Shown: positions 51,189 to 60,551, counted from the stretch's first letter. The stretch is 64,000 nucleotides of DNA from Streptomyces sp. BHT-5-2 (GCF_019774615.1 NZ_CP081497.1:992001-1056000); one strand, 5' to 3'. A program made the numbers and translations. The notes: generated by a model from the sequence alone, not told the origin.

Positions 51189-52412
51189 TCACTGCTCCCG
51201 TGGTGGGTCCGGCAGCAGTCGTGCGAAGGCGACCGGGAGCCGTTCCGGGCCGCGCAGGATGGCGTTCTCCCGGTACGGCGGCGGGTCGGCGACCAGACGG
51301 GGGGAGTCCAGGCGGCGGGCGAGCGCGGTCAGCGCGATCTGCGCCTCGGCGCGGGCGAGGGCGGCACCGATGCAGTAGTGGATGCCGCCGCCGAAGCCGA
51401 GGTGGGCGTTGTCGGCGCGGTCGGGCAGGAAGCTGCCGGGGTCGGCGAAGCGCCGCGGATCGCGGTTGCCTGCGGCCAGCAACAGGCGGATGCGCGCCCC
51501 CTTGGGGATGGTGGTTCCGGCGATGTCGATGTCCGCCAGGGTGCTGCGGCCGGACATCTGCACCGGCGGGTCGTGCCGCAACACCTCCTCCACCAGCGGT
51601 GTGACCAGGTCGGGGTCGTTGCGCAGCCGGGCGAGGAGGCCGGGGTTGCGCAGCAGCGCCAGGGTCCCGTTGGCGATGAGGTTGACAGTGGTCTCGTGTC
51701 CCGCGATCAGCAGCAACCCGAGGGTGACGCGGAGATCGATGGCGTCCATGGGCCCGCCCGGGCTCTGGCCGTTCATCAGGCCGGCCAGCAGATCGCCGCC
51801 GCCGTCGGCGTCGTGCCGTGCGATCAGTCCCTCCAGGTACTCCGCCAACTCGACGCGGGTCTGCTGGAGTTGGTGGATCTCCTCCTCGGTCTGGGTCTCG
51901 ACCGGGTCCAGGCCGCGGGTCAGCCGGCGGGCCAGACTGCCGAAGAGGCGCTCGTCCTCGCGCGGTACGCCGAGCAGTTCGCAGATGATGGTGACCGGAA
52001 GCGGGTAGGCGAGGTCGCCGACCACGTCCAACTCTCCGGGCGTTTCGCTGGTGTGCGCGTCCAGCAGACTGGTGACGAGGCCGTCGATGTGGCCGCGCAT
52101 GCCCATGATGCGCGGGACGAACTGCCGGGTCACCGCCTGGCGCAGCTGGTCGTGCCGGGGCGGGTCCGCTATCAGCAGGCTCTTGCGGATCGGCTGCTGT
52201 TGCGGGTTGAGCCGGTCCGCGCTGATGCGGGGGTCGCGGAGCAGCAGGCCGATCTCACGGTGCCCGGTCGCCAGCCAGGACCCGTCGGTGAGCCGTACCA
52301 CCGGTTCCTGGAGCAGCTGCTCGTACAGGGGGTAGGGGTCGGCGCGGTTCTCGTACCGGAGGGCTTGGGCGAACAGCTCTGCGGCGGAGCGCTGTTGGAC
52401 GGCGGAGGTCAT
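51189..52412 (-). CDS. Cytochrome P450
   Basis: 407 aa from an ATG at 52412. The oxygen-binding helix I has LIAGHETTVNLI, the K-helix ExxR is EEVLRHD, and the heme-ligand loop reads FGGGIHYCIGAALARAE with the Cys ligand. This is a soluble bacterial P450. It is transcribed with a ferredoxin reductase and a ferredoxin, so it receives its own electron supply. Substrate unknown; no biosynthetic genes flank it. Confidence 0.93.
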   Translation of the reverse strand: MTSAVQQRSAAELFAQALRYENRADPYPLYEQLLQEPVVRLTDGSWLATGHREIGLLLRDPRISADRLNPQQQPIRKSLLIADPPRHDQLRQAVTRQFVPRIMGMRGHIDGLVTSLLDAHTSETPGELDVVGDLAYPLPVTIICELLGVPREDERLFGSLARRLTRGLDPVETQTEEEIHQLQQTRVELAEYLEGLIARHDADGGGDLLAGLMNGQSPGGPMDAIDLRVTLGLLLIAGHETTVNLIANGTLALLRNPGLLARLRNDPDLVTPLVEEVLRHDPPVQMSGRSTLADIDIAGTTIPKGARIRLLLAAGNRDPRRFADPGSFLPDRADNAHLGFGGGIHYCIGAALARAEAQIALTALARRLDSPRLVADPPPYRENAILRGPERLPVAFARLLPDPPREQ

Positions 52413-52423
52413 GGTGGGCTCCC

Positions 52424-53854
52424 TCACTCGTGTGCGGCCAGGGCGGACGCCGTGGGCGTGGTACGCGGTGTGTGCGGTGTGTGCGGTGCGGGCGGAGCGA
52501 CGGGGACCGGCGGGTCGGACGGAGCGGGCAGGCGTCCGAGTGCCGGACCGGTGGGCCGGTCGGTCGCGGTGGGGGCAGACCGGGGGAACGCGGCATCGAC
52601 GGGTTCGAGCCGGTCGGGTCCGTCGGTGGCGTTGATCACCGGCGGGAAGGGCGCCCCGGCCTCGATCAGTGCCGCGTACCCGTCGAGGACGCGGGGCGAG
52701 TCCACCGCCACGACGGCGACCAGACGTCCCCGGTGCCCGTAGGCGGCGACGAACTGCCGCTGGTCGAGGGCGCCTTGGGTGACCACGACCTGGTCGGCGA
52801 GGGCCGGCAGGCCGATGCACTTGAGGTTCGTCCCGAACTGGTTGGACCAGAACGCCGGCAGCGGTCGGTGGTCTCGGTGGGCGTGCGGTGGGTGGGTCAT
52901 GTTGTGGGCGGCGGTACGTGCCTGGGCGACGGCGTTGTCCCAGTGGTCCAGGCGCAGCAGCTGCCCCGGGTAGAGCGGATGCGGCCAGCGGGCGACGTCG
53001 CCGGCGACGAAGACGTCCGGCAGCGGTGTTCCGTCCTCGGCCAGGGCCCGGCAGGCCGCGTCGCAGGTCACGCCGTGGTCGTCGGCGGCCAGTCCGGAGC
53101 CGGCCAGCCACTCGGTGTTGGCCAGCGCGCCGGCGGCGACGACGGCCACGTCGGCGGTCACCGTCGTGCCGTCGGCGAGGACCGCGCGTCGCAGCCGTCC
53201 GTCGGCATCGCCTTCCAGGGCTCTGACGGTGGTGTCGAGCCGCAGGTCGACGCCCGCGTCGCGGTACCAGCGGGCCGCGACGCCGCCGATCACCCCGCCC
53301 AGCGCGCTCGCCAGCGGGGCGCCGCTGCGCTGGGTCACGGTCACCGCCAGGCCCAGGTCGCGGCAGACCGAGGCGACCTCGCCGCCGGTGAAGCCGGCGC
53401 CGATGACCAGCACCCGGCCCGGCCCGTCGGCCAGTACTGCCCGCAGCCGGTCCGCGTCGTCACGGGAGCGCAGCAGGTGCACGCCGTGCAGGGCGCCGCC
53501 CCGCTCCGCGGGCCAGGGCCGGGACCGGGTGCCGGTGGCGATCAGCAGTCGGTCGTAGTCCACCTGCCGCCCGTCGGCCAGCGTCACCCGACGGGCCCGC
53601 GCGTCCAGGCCGGTCGCGCGGGTGCCGAGCAGCCATCGGGCGCCGATGTCGCGCACCCGGGGCAGCTCGATGCGGTCGGTGGACAGCCGGCCGGACAGCA
53701 CCGCCTTGGACAGCGGCGGGCGGTCGTAGGGCGGGTACGGCTCGTCGCCGAGGAGGGTGAGTTCGCCGGTGAACCCCTCGTCCCGCAGCGCCTCGGCGGC
53801 ACGCAGTCCGGCCAGGGAAGCGCCGACCACGACGATGCGCTCGGGCGCGGTCAT
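52424..53854 (-). CDS. FAD-dependent ferredoxin reductase
   Basis: 476 aa, ATG at 53854 overlapping the ferredoxin stop by 4 bp. The first FAD motif is RIVVVGASLAGLRAAEALR (6-24), and the NAD motif is VLVIGAGFTGGEVASVCRD. DVFVAGDVARWPHP is the second FAD site. It is of the putidaredoxin-reductase type and feeds the ferredoxin. The gap to the P450 gene is 11 bp. Confidence 0.92.
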   Translation of the reverse strand: MTAPERIVVVGASLAGLRAAEALRDEGFTGELTLLGDEPYPPYDRPPLSKAVLSGRLSTDRIELPRVRDIGARWLLGTRATGLDARARRVTLADGRQVDYDRLLIATGTRSRPWPAERGGALHGVHLLRSRDDADRLRAVLADGPGRVLVIGAGFTGGEVASVCRDLGLAVTVTQRSGAPLASALGGVIGGVAARWYRDAGVDLRLDTTVRALEGDADGRLRRAVLADGTTVTADVAVVAAGALANTEWLAGSGLAADDHGVTCDAACRALAEDGTPLPDVFVAGDVARWPHPLYPGQLLRLDHWDNAVAQARTAAHNMTHPPHAHRDHRPLPAFWSNQFGTNLKCIGLPALADQVVVTQGALDQRQFVAAYGHRGRLVAVVAVDSPRVLDGYAALIEAGAPFPPVINATDGPDRLEPVDAAFPRSAPTATDRPTGPALGRLPAPSDPPVPVAPPAPHTPHTPRTTPTASALAAHE

Positions 53855-54168
53855 CGCACACCCTCCGGCGCTCGCGGGGCGGGCTCGGTGGCCCTGCCCA
53901 GGGTGATGGCCTGTACGGGGCAGGCCGCGGCGGCCCGCTCGACCTCCCGACGGGTGCCGGGGGCGGGCGCGTAGTCGTACTCCAGCACCTCCTCGCCGTG
54001 GAACCGGAAGACGGTCGGCGCGGCGTAGACGCACTGCCCGTAGTTCTGGCAGCGGTTCAGGTCCACGACCAGCCGGGGCCCGTCGGGCGGGGAAGCGGTG
54101 GGATCGGTCGGGTCGGCGGCTGCGCCCGAGTCGGGGAGATCAGCGAAATCAGTGGATCCGGGGAGCAT
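53851..54168 (-). CDS. 3Fe-4S-type ferredoxin
   Basis: 105 aa from an ATG at 54168 (an upstream longer start at 54321 is possible but less likely). The cluster ligands are CQNYGQC, then a late CPVQAI; the CxxxxxC spacing with Tyr instead of Cys suggests a [3Fe-4S] cluster. It carries electrons from the reductase to the P450. An acidic/proline N-terminal tail precedes the domain. Confidence 0.87.
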   Translation of the reverse strand: MLPGSTDFADLPDSGAAADPTDPTASPPDGPRLVVDLNRCQNYGQCVYAAPTVFRFHGEEVLEYDYAPAPGTRREVERAAAACPVQAITLGRATEPAPRAPEGVR

Positions 54169-54270
54169 GTCTGCGCTCTCCTCCCAGGTCAGTGGGGTGT
54201 GGCGGCGCTTTTCGGCGATCGGTGGCGGGCCCGGCACGGCCCCGCACTTCCGATCGTGAGCACCATCCAG

Positions 54271-54328
54271 ATAGCGATCACTATTCAGACTGTACACGCT
54301 ATCCAGGCATTGACATAGCAACCACTAT
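54271..54328. promoter_or_regulatory. Paired TetR-type operators and promoter
   Basis: Two similar near-palindromes, ATAGCGATCACTAT (54271-54284) and ATAGCAACCACTAT (54315-54328), flank a 44-bp step between the divergent P450 operon and the TetR gene. A TTGACA (54310) with AATAGC (54332) is a strong plus-strand promoter that overlaps the second site. The start would be around 54344, only a few bases before the TetR ATG, so a leaderless mRNA is expected. Confidence 0.68.
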
Positions 54329-54346
54329 GCGAATAGCTTTTTCGAT

Positions 54347-55012
54347 ATGAGTGCCGAGCAGAACGAACCCGTACGCCAGCGCCTGACCCGCGCCGAGGCC
54401 AAGGCCCGCACCCGCCGCCTCCTGCTGGACGCGGCGGCCCGGGTCTTCGCGCGCAAGGGGTTCGCCGGGGCCTCGGTGGAGGAGATCGCCGAGTCCGCCG
54501 GCTTCTCCATCGGTGCCCTGTACTCCAACTTCGGCGGCAAGGAGGCGCTCTTCCTGGAACTGATGGCGGAACGCGGACTGGGACGCGTCGCCGAAGCCGC
54601 CCAGACCCTCGAACGGCACGAGGCCGGCACCGGAGAGGCCGCCGCCGAGCTGGGGCGCCTGCTGGTCCACGTCGCCGACAAGGACACCGACTTCGCCCCG
54701 CTCCAGGCCGAGTTCTGGCTCTACGCGGTACGCAATCCGCACGTCCTCGACACCATGGCCGCCGCGCTCCGCGAACCACGCCAGGCACTGGAGGGCCTGA
54801 TCGACACCTGGCTCACCGAGCAGGGCGCCCCCACGGACATCCCCGCCGAATCCGTGGCCACGGTCGTGGCCGCGCTGTTCCAGGGGCTGGTGCGCCTGCG
54901 GCGGGTCGATCCGGACAGCGTCCCCGAAGAGCTCTTCGGCCAGGCACTGGTCTGGATGTTCGCCGGCATCGTCTCCGGCGCCGCCCCGGCAGGCGGTACG
55001 GACCACAGCTGA
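54347..55012 (+). CDS. TetR-family regulator of the P450 operon
   Basis: 221 aa. The HTH reads TRRLLLDAARVFARKGF-like (RLLLDAAARVFARKGFAG at about 25-42) and VEEIAESAGFSIGALYSNFGGKEALF. The C-terminal domain is the ligand pocket. Divergent from the ferredoxin gene, with its promoter overlapped by a palindrome, so it likely represses both. An inducer is not known. Confidence 0.9.
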   Translation: MSAEQNEPVRQRLTRAEAKARTRRLLLDAAARVFARKGFAGASVEEIAESAGFSIGALYSNFGGKEALFLELMAERGLGRVAEAAQTLERHEAGTGEAAAELGRLLVHVADKDTDFAPLQAEFWLYAVRNPHVLDTMAAALREPRQALEGLIDTWLTEQGAPTDIPAESVATVVAALFQGLVRLRRVDPDSVPEELFGQALVWMFAGIVSGAAPAGGTDHS

Positions 55013-55112
55013 CAAGTCACCGGAGCGCCCTGCCCGCCTCCCCTTCGGTCACCCGCGAGGGCCGGTCGCACACGAGGGCCCTCGCCCCTCCCACCTGCCG
55101 GAAGCAGCCGTC

Positions 55113-55763
55113 ATGACTCCGCACGTGCCGAAGCGCAACCCCGCCGGGAACATCCGCACGATCTACGCAGTGTCGGGCACCGTCCTCGCCCTGATGTGGC
55201 TGGGCGAGACCGACGAGCCCGCCTGGGCCCACGGGCTGCGCACCGTCGTCCTCCTGCTGATCCTCCCGCCGCTCCTGCTGCCGACCAACCGCCGCCTCAC
55301 CGCCGCGTTCCACTCCGCCAGGCACCCCGCCCGCGCACTCGCCCGGCTGATCGCCGCCCGGATCCTGATCGTCACCGCGGCCCTGACCGTCAACACGTTC
55401 CTCGGGCACCTGCTGGACCCCCACCCCGACCACCACTTCCGCGCCCTCGCGGTCCGAGTGCTGTTCGTCCTGCTGACCATCCCCCTCCAGGTCCGTGCCG
55501 CCCACCGGGCGCGGGATCGTGGCACCCCGCCGTCGGCCCGCCCCACACTGTCCGCACCCCGCCTGATGTGCGCCAAACTGGCGCTGGTCGGCACCGCCCT
55601 GCTGGCCCAACTCCTCCTGGAGCCCTACGTGGCCAACACCCAACTGGTGATCGCCGCCGCACTGGCCGTCACCGTCACCGCCTGGGGGCCGAAGATCCAC
55701 ACCAGGCTGCTCACCACTCCGAACACCCCGGAGACCCCGAGCCCCGTCCGCGCCATGACGTGA
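55113..55763 (+). CDS. Integral membrane protein of unknown function
   Basis: 216 aa. Hydrophobic segments lie at about 17-30, 43-58, 83-97, 112-125, 150-165 and 177-195, so about six helices. There is a His-rich loop (HLLDPHPDHHFRAL) between. I do not recognise the family. It stands alone, convergent with the caspase gene (88 bp). Confidence 0.6.
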   Translation: MTPHVPKRNPAGNIRTIYAVSGTVLALMWLGETDEPAWAHGLRTVVLLLILPPLLLPTNRRLTAAFHSARHPARALARLIAARILIVTAALTVNTFLGHLLDPHPDHHFRALAVRVLFVLLTIPLQVRAAHRARDRGTPPSARPTLSAPRLMCAKLALVGTALLAQLLLEPYVANTQLVIAAALAVTVTAWGPKIHTRLLTTPNTPETPSPVRAMT

Positions 55764-55851
55764 ACACCGTGCCCTCCCCGCCGGACGGACGGCAGACCTC
55801 CACGAACCCGAATTCCACGCCCGGGTGCGAGGAACGACGATGATCGGCACC

Positions 55852-57330
55852 CTACGGCGTGTCCCACAACGTCGCGGTCAGTTCGAGGGCGGGGCTCGGT
55901 GAGTTGGTCTCCGCGCCACTTTCGCGGGGTGGTCCCACCTTGGTGAAGGTCACCTTCGCCACCCGGTTCTCGGTGGTGATCACGCACCAGACGAGTCCGG
56001 GGGTGATCCTTGTGACCTCGATGGGCTGGGGCAGCGGCGAGCGCCCGGCCGCGGCCCGACAGTCACCGGCCGTATGGGTATCGGGTGCGGCCAGACCGAC
56101 TTTCACCCGCGGGTTGTCGGAGTTGTACGCGAGAGCCCCGTAACAGCCCGAGTAGGCGAGGTCGGCGTCCTCGGTGTAGGCCAGGGCATCGGCGGTGATG
56201 GTGGTGACGGCGGGCTTGTCCAGGTCGAGCAGCTGGATCGTGCTCGGCTTGCAACTCGCCTGCAGGGTGATGGACTTGTCGTGATAGCCGGCCTTCTTCG
56301 ATGCCAAGGGGTCGGGGCGCGGGTGCGGAGAGGGGGAGGAGGACGTCGGCGGGGGAGTGCTGCGGGGAGTGGGTTGTGGCGTGGCGGAGTGCGGTGTGCT
56401 GCCGTTGCCCAGTGCGCTGTCGGCGGACTGGCCGCTGGCATGCATCGCCCACAACCCCAGGGTCGCCACCAGCGCCGTGGCCAGCACGCCGCCGGCTGCG
56501 GCCGCCACCACTCGGCGTCGGCCGCGTCCGCGAACGGCCGGGGGTGGAGCCGGCGCAGCGTGTTGGAACGGGGGCGGGTGGAGCGGTGGTCCGCCGGACG
56601 TCCCTGCCGGCGTCCGCATCAGGACCAGCGACCCGGCCGCGCCCGCGGACCAGCGCTGCGGCGGGGGCAGCGCGCGGCCGGTCAGTTCGCGGTGCACCGC
56701 GACGTAGACCTCGTCGAGGGTGAGCGCAGGCGCCGTGGCCAGTGCCTGGAGCAGCGCGCCGGTGAACGCCGTGTGGCTGGCTCCTTCGGGCGCGTGCGCC
56801 GGTTCGTTCCTCGTGGTGGAGGTGAGGGTGTAGGTGCCTGACCAGTCGAGTTGGCCCACGGCGAGGTGGCTGGGCTCGGCCATCGCGGACCCCGCCCGGC
56901 CCGAGAAACAACAGTCTACCAGCAGCACCCGCGACGTCGCCCGGGCCTCGCCCACGATCCGCTTGACCAGGTCGATCGGGACGGCGGTGAAACCGGCGTG
57001 CGCGGGGTCGGTGTGGACGAGCGCCAGGTGCAGCAGCCCGTTCCCATCCAACACGCCGTGCCCGGCGTAGTACACCAGCAGCAGGTCGTCGGCCTCCTGG
57101 GCCGCCCAACTCAGCGCCGCCCCCACGGCCTTGTGGTCGGCGGGATCGGACACCAGTCGGCAGTGCTCAGGGGCGAACAGACCGTGCGTCGGATGCGTCA
57201 ACGCGGCCCGCAGTGAGCGGATGTTCGCCTCGACGGCGGGGACGTGGTGCAGAGCGTCGTCCGTGAACCTGCCCGTGCCGATCAGCACGGCCCGACTGGC
57301 GGGGCCGTGCGGCGACCATCGTTCGATCAC
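55852..57330 (-). CDS. Membrane-anchored caspase-like (C14) peptidase
   Basis: 492 aa from a GTG at 57330. Residues 12-235 are the caspase fold: AVLIGTGRF, then DLLLVYYAGHGVLDGNG with His91, and SRVLLVDCCFSGRAG with the nucleophile Cys141. A Pro-rich stretch, TM about 273-296, a Ser/Pro linker and an external domain (about 330-492) with four cysteines follow (SCKPS, GCYG, DCRAA, WCVIT). So the protease faces the cytoplasm and a domain outside could sense. It overlaps an EACC1-type gene by 4 bp, an arrangement known from NTP-dependent conflict systems. Confidence 0.87.
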   Translation of the reverse strand: MIERWSPHGPASRAVLIGTGRFTDDALHHVPAVEANIRSLRAALTHPTHGLFAPEHCRLVSDPADHKAVGAALSWAAQEADDLLLVYYAGHGVLDGNGLLHLALVHTDPAHAGFTAVPIDLVKRIVGEARATSRVLLVDCCFSGRAGSAMAEPSHLAVGQLDWSGTYTLTSTTRNEPAHAPEGASHTAFTGALLQALATAPALTLDEVYVAVHRELTGRALPPPQRWSAGAAGSLVLMRTPAGTSGGPPLHPPPFQHAAPAPPPAVRGRGRRRVVAAAAGGVLATALVATLGLWAMHASGQSADSALGNGSTPHSATPQPTPRSTPPPTSSSPSPHPRPDPLASKKAGYHDKSITLQASCKPSTIQLLDLDKPAVTTITADALAYTEDADLAYSGCYGALAYNSDNPRVKVGLAAPDTHTAGDCRAAAGRSPLPQPIEVTRITPGLVWCVITTENRVAKVTFTKVGPPRESGAETNSPSPALELTATLWDTP

Positions 57331-57728
57331 CTCTCGGGCCCGTCGGGCGGAGTGAGCAGGCTCGCTATCTCGCGGATCACGGCACGTTCGTCGTGGGCCC
57401 GTTTGACGTCGACGCTGATCTTGCGGCCGTTCGGGAGTTCGACGGTCAGCGAGACGTCGGGGCGACGGCTGGACAGCCAGGTGCAGAGCGGGGTGACGAG
57501 TGCGGCGACCCCGCCGGTGCCCAGGACGACGGTGAGGGTGTCCAGTGCGGCGCCCATATGACCCTGCTGCGGCGGCCGTCGCAGCCACTCCACCCGCCCG
57601 CGCAGCCGGTCGTCCGATACCAGCCACTCCTGCAGCGACCGGAGCCGGTCCTCGGCCTCGGCCCCTTCGGCCGTCACCGACCACCGTTCACCACTCGCAC
57701 CCGAACCAGACATCAATTCCCTCCGCAT
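57327..57728 (-). CDS. EACC1-like (effector-associated constant component) protein
   Basis: 133 aa (or 128 from the ATG at 57713). N-terminal alpha segment (about 20-50), a hydrophobic helix around 58-83, then VSLTVELPNGRKISVDVKRA, the beta-rich signature of EACC1, and a helical end REIASLLTPP. EACC1 proteins were described next to effector proteases in bacterial conflict systems. The stop overlaps the caspase GTG (GTGA), so both are made together. It probably recruits or regulates the protease. Confidence 0.7.
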   Translation of the reverse strand: MRRELMSGSGASGERWSVTAEGAEAEDRLRSLQEWLVSDDRLRGRVEWLRRPPQQGHMGAALDTLTVVLGTGGVAALVTPLCTWLSSRRPDVSLTVELPNGRKISVDVKRAHDERAVIREIASLLTPPDGPER

Positions 57729-57899
57729 GAACAGAAGTTGAAGTCTAACTCGGCCATCCTGGCACGAGGAGCCGGAAGGGGAACCCGTTTTACGGCGGTG
57801 CGGCGGTCCCGCCCGGCGTGGGACCGCGGGACCGCTCCGGACGTCAGGTGCCGTGCACGCAGGTCGCCCCCCGGAAGCCGGCCCGCGGATCGACCGACC

Positions 57900-58868
57900 T
57901 CAGCCCCGCAGTTCCGTCAGGAACTCGACCAGCGCGGTGTTGACTTCCTCGGGACGCTCCTGCTGCGTCCAGTGGCCGCAGCCTGGCAGCACGATCGGCG
58001 CACGACGCAGGCCGGGCATCAACTCCGGGAGTTTCGCGATGAGTTCAGGCGTACCCGGGAAGGCCGGGACCAGGTCGCGGTCGCCGTAGAGGTACAGCGC
58101 CGGCGTACGGACGACCGCGCCCTGCCAGGCGGCGGTCAGCTCCCAGTTGCGGTCGAGGTTGCGGTACCAGTTCAGGGCGCCGGTGAAGCCGTTCGCGTAG
58201 CTCTCGGTCAGTTCGTCCAGGTCCTTCTCGGTGAGCCAGTCCGGCAGCACCTCGGGGTCGGTCATCTCGGCCAGCCAGCCGCGGGCCGGGTCGGCCACCA
58301 GTGCCTGGTCGGGACGGCCGGCGCCGGGGCCGTCGCCGGACGCGGAGTAGAACAGCTTGCGCAGGGCGGTGCGGGTGTCCTCGGCGAACTCGGCGTCGGC
58401 GACGCCGGGCCGGTTGAAGTAGTTCCAGTAGAACCGCCCGCCGAACCGCTCCTGCATGGCCGCCAGCGGAGGCCGCTCCCCGCGGAACGGCGGCGGCACG
58501 CTCAGCCCCGCCACCCCGCGCACCACGTCCGGCCGCAGCAACGCGGTGTGCCAGGCCACCGGTGCGCCCCAGTCGTGCCCGACGACGAACGCCTCCCGCT
58601 CGCCCAGGGCGTGGATCAGCCCGATCACGTCCCCGACCAGATGGAGGATGGTGTACGCGTCCACGTCCTGAGGGTGGTCGCTGCGGCCGTATCCGCGCTG
58701 GTCGGGGGCGACCACCCGGAACCCGGCGGCGGCGAGCGGGGCGAACTGGTGACGCCAGGAGTGCCAGGACTCGGGGAAGCCGTGCAGCAGCACGACCAGC
58801 GGCCCCTCGCCTTCCTCCGCGATGTGCAGCCGGATGCCGTTCACGTCGATCATGCGATGCTCAACCAT
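57900..58868 (-). CDS. Epoxide hydrolase (alpha/beta fold)
   Basis: 322 aa. The oxyanion motif HGFPESWHSWRHQ starts at 29, the nucleophile Asp99 is in GHDWGAPVAW, and late YLYGDRDLVPAF and PGCGHWTQQERP carry the acid and the His. The cap domain (FYWNYFNRPG) supplies the tyrosines. Substrate unknown. Start could be ATG 58868 or 58853. Confidence 0.88.
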   Translation of the reverse strand: MVEHRMIDVNGIRLHIAEEGEGPLVVLLHGFPESWHSWRHQFAPLAAAGFRVVAPDQRGYGRSDHPQDVDAYTILHLVGDVIGLIHALGEREAFVVGHDWGAPVAWHTALLRPDVVRGVAGLSVPPPFRGERPPLAAMQERFGGRFYWNYFNRPGVADAEFAEDTRTALRKLFYSASGDGPGAGRPDQALVADPARGWLAEMTDPEVLPDWLTEKDLDELTESYANGFTGALNWYRNLDRNWELTAAWQGAVVRTPALYLYGDRDLVPAFPGTPELIAKLPELMPGLRRAPIVLPGCGHWTQQERPEEVNTALVEFLTELRG

Positions 58869-58955
58869 GGGGCGAACATACTCCTGCGCGGTGCGGCCAA
58901 CGAGGCTCCTGCAGGTGATCCCGGCCGACGCGCCAGGGCGGCCCGGCCTGCCCGG

Positions 58956-59444
58956 TCAGTCCTCGGCGTCCTCCAGGAAGTCCGCGACCCGGAAGAGGGC
59001 GGGCAGCGCGGCCCGGACGGCGTCGCGGTCGACCTCGTCCAACGACCCCAGGGCGGCCTCAAGGCGGTTCTCGTGCGCACGCGTCCAGGCATCGAGCTGT
59101 GCGCGGCCTGCCTCGGTGAGGGTGACGACGGAGGCCCGGCGGTCCGCGGGGTCGACGGCGCGGGCGACCAGGCCCGCGTTGATCATCTGCCCGATGAGGC
59201 CGCTGACCGTGCTCGCGGCCAGCCGCTGCCGGGACGCCAGATCCCCGATCCGGGCCGGTGGGTGCTCGGCGAGGACCTGGAGCAGCTCGACCTGGGCCAT
59301 GGGCAGCGTCTCCCACGGATAGTCGGTGCGGATCGAGGCACGCAGGGCCCGGCGCAGGCGCGTGACGGCCTCGGTGAGCCGACGGGAGTCGGTGGTGTCC
59401 CCCGGCTGGGTGGCCGGGAGGCGGGAACGGGACTGCGAGGGCAT
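58956..59444 (-). CDS. MarR-family transcriptional regulator
   Basis: 162 aa from an ATG at 59444. The winged helix is seen in AQVELLQVLAEHPPARIGDLA and RLAASTVSGLIGQMINAGLVARAVDPADRR-like stretches (about 52-105). Divergent from lgt and upstream of the epoxide hydrolase gene (88 bp, same strand), which may be co-transcribed. Confidence 0.88.
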   Translation of the reverse strand: MPSQSRSRLPATQPGDTTDSRRLTEAVTRLRRALRASIRTDYPWETLPMAQVELLQVLAEHPPARIGDLASRQRLAASTVSGLIGQMINAGLVARAVDPADRRASVVTLTEAGRAQLDAWTRAHENRLEAALGSLDEVDRDAVRAALPALFRVADFLEDAED

Positions 59445-59566
59445 GAACGGCACTCTACCCACGTCACTTGCGCGGGATCCTGGGAGGAGTTTCGGTGTCC
59501 GTTGTAATCTCGGGCCCGTACCTCCCGGCAGACGACCGGGCCCGCCGCGTGAGAACGGTCGACCGC

Positions 59567-60514
59567 ATGAACCTGGCGTACCTGCCGAGCCCTTCGCAGG
59601 GGGTCTGGCACCTGGGCCCCGTGCCCATCCGCGCGTATGCGCTCTGCATCATCCTCGGCATATTCGTGGCGGTGTGGCTGTCACAGCGCCGGTGGGCGGC
59701 GCGCGGTCGGGACCCGCAGGAGGTCGCGGACATCGCGATGTGGGCGGTGCCGTTCGGTCTGCTGGGCGGCCGGCTCTACCACGTGATCACCGACCCCGAG
59801 CTGTACTTCGCACCGGGCAAGCACCCCATCGAGGCGCTGTACGTCTGGAACGGCGGGCTCGGCATTCCCGGCGCGGTCGCCCTCGGCGCGTTCGGTGCCT
59901 GGCTCGGCTGCCGTCGGCGCGGCATCAAACTGGCCGACTTCGCCGACGCGGTCGCCCCCGGCCTGGTGCTCGCCCAGGGCATCGGCCGCTGGGGCAACTA
60001 CTTCAACCAGGAGCTCTACGGCGGCCCCACCAACCTTCCGTGGAAGCTCCTGATCGACCCCGCGCACCGGCCCGTGGACACCCCCGGCGTCGCCTTCTAC
60101 CACCCCACGTTCCTCTACGAATCCCTGTGGGACATCGGCGTCATGGCCCTGCTCCTGTGGCTCGACCGGCGCTACCGCCTCGGCCGTGGGCGCTTGTTCG
60201 CCTGCTACGTCCTGGCGTACGCGACGGGCCGTGTCTGGATCGAAGCCCTCCGTATCGACCACGCCAACCACTTCCTGGGCATCCGGCTCAACGACTGGGT
60301 CTCGGCGGTCCTGATCCTCTCCGCGCTGATCTACCTTCTCGTCACCAGGGGCAGGCGCTCGTCCGACACCGGCGGCGGAGAAGGCGACGGGGCGGTGGTC
60401 GCCGACGGGGGAGTCCCGGACCCCGACGACGGTGGCGCTCCCGAAGGCGAAGGCGGCGCGGACGGTGCGACCGGCGGAGCCGCGGGACGCGAACAGGGCG
60501 CGCGGCGACGGTAG
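59567..60514 (+). CDS. lgt: Prolipoprotein diacylglyceryl transferase
   Basis: 315 aa from an ATG at 59567. The Lgt signature GRWGNYFNQELYGGPT lies near 137-152, with seven helices and ATGRVWIEALRIDHAN near the end. It attaches diacylglycerol to the lipobox cysteine of exported proteins, including the lipoproteins of this window. The C-terminal tail is a low-complexity Gly/Glu/Asp stretch. Streptomycetes often have two lgt genes; whether this is the main one cannot be told. Confidence 0.92.
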   Translation: MNLAYLPSPSQGVWHLGPVPIRAYALCIILGIFVAVWLSQRRWAARGRDPQEVADIAMWAVPFGLLGGRLYHVITDPELYFAPGKHPIEALYVWNGGLGIPGAVALGAFGAWLGCRRRGIKLADFADAVAPGLVLAQGIGRWGNYFNQELYGGPTNLPWKLLIDPAHRPVDTPGVAFYHPTFLYESLWDIGVMALLLWLDRRYRLGRGRLFACYVLAYATGRVWIEALRIDHANHFLGIRLNDWVSAVLILSALIYLLVTRGRRSSDTGGGEGDGAVVADGGVPDPDDGGAPEGEGGADGATGGAAGREQGARRR

Positions 60515-60551
60515 TTGCCGGGCCGGCCGGCCCGGCCCTTCGCGGCAGACG

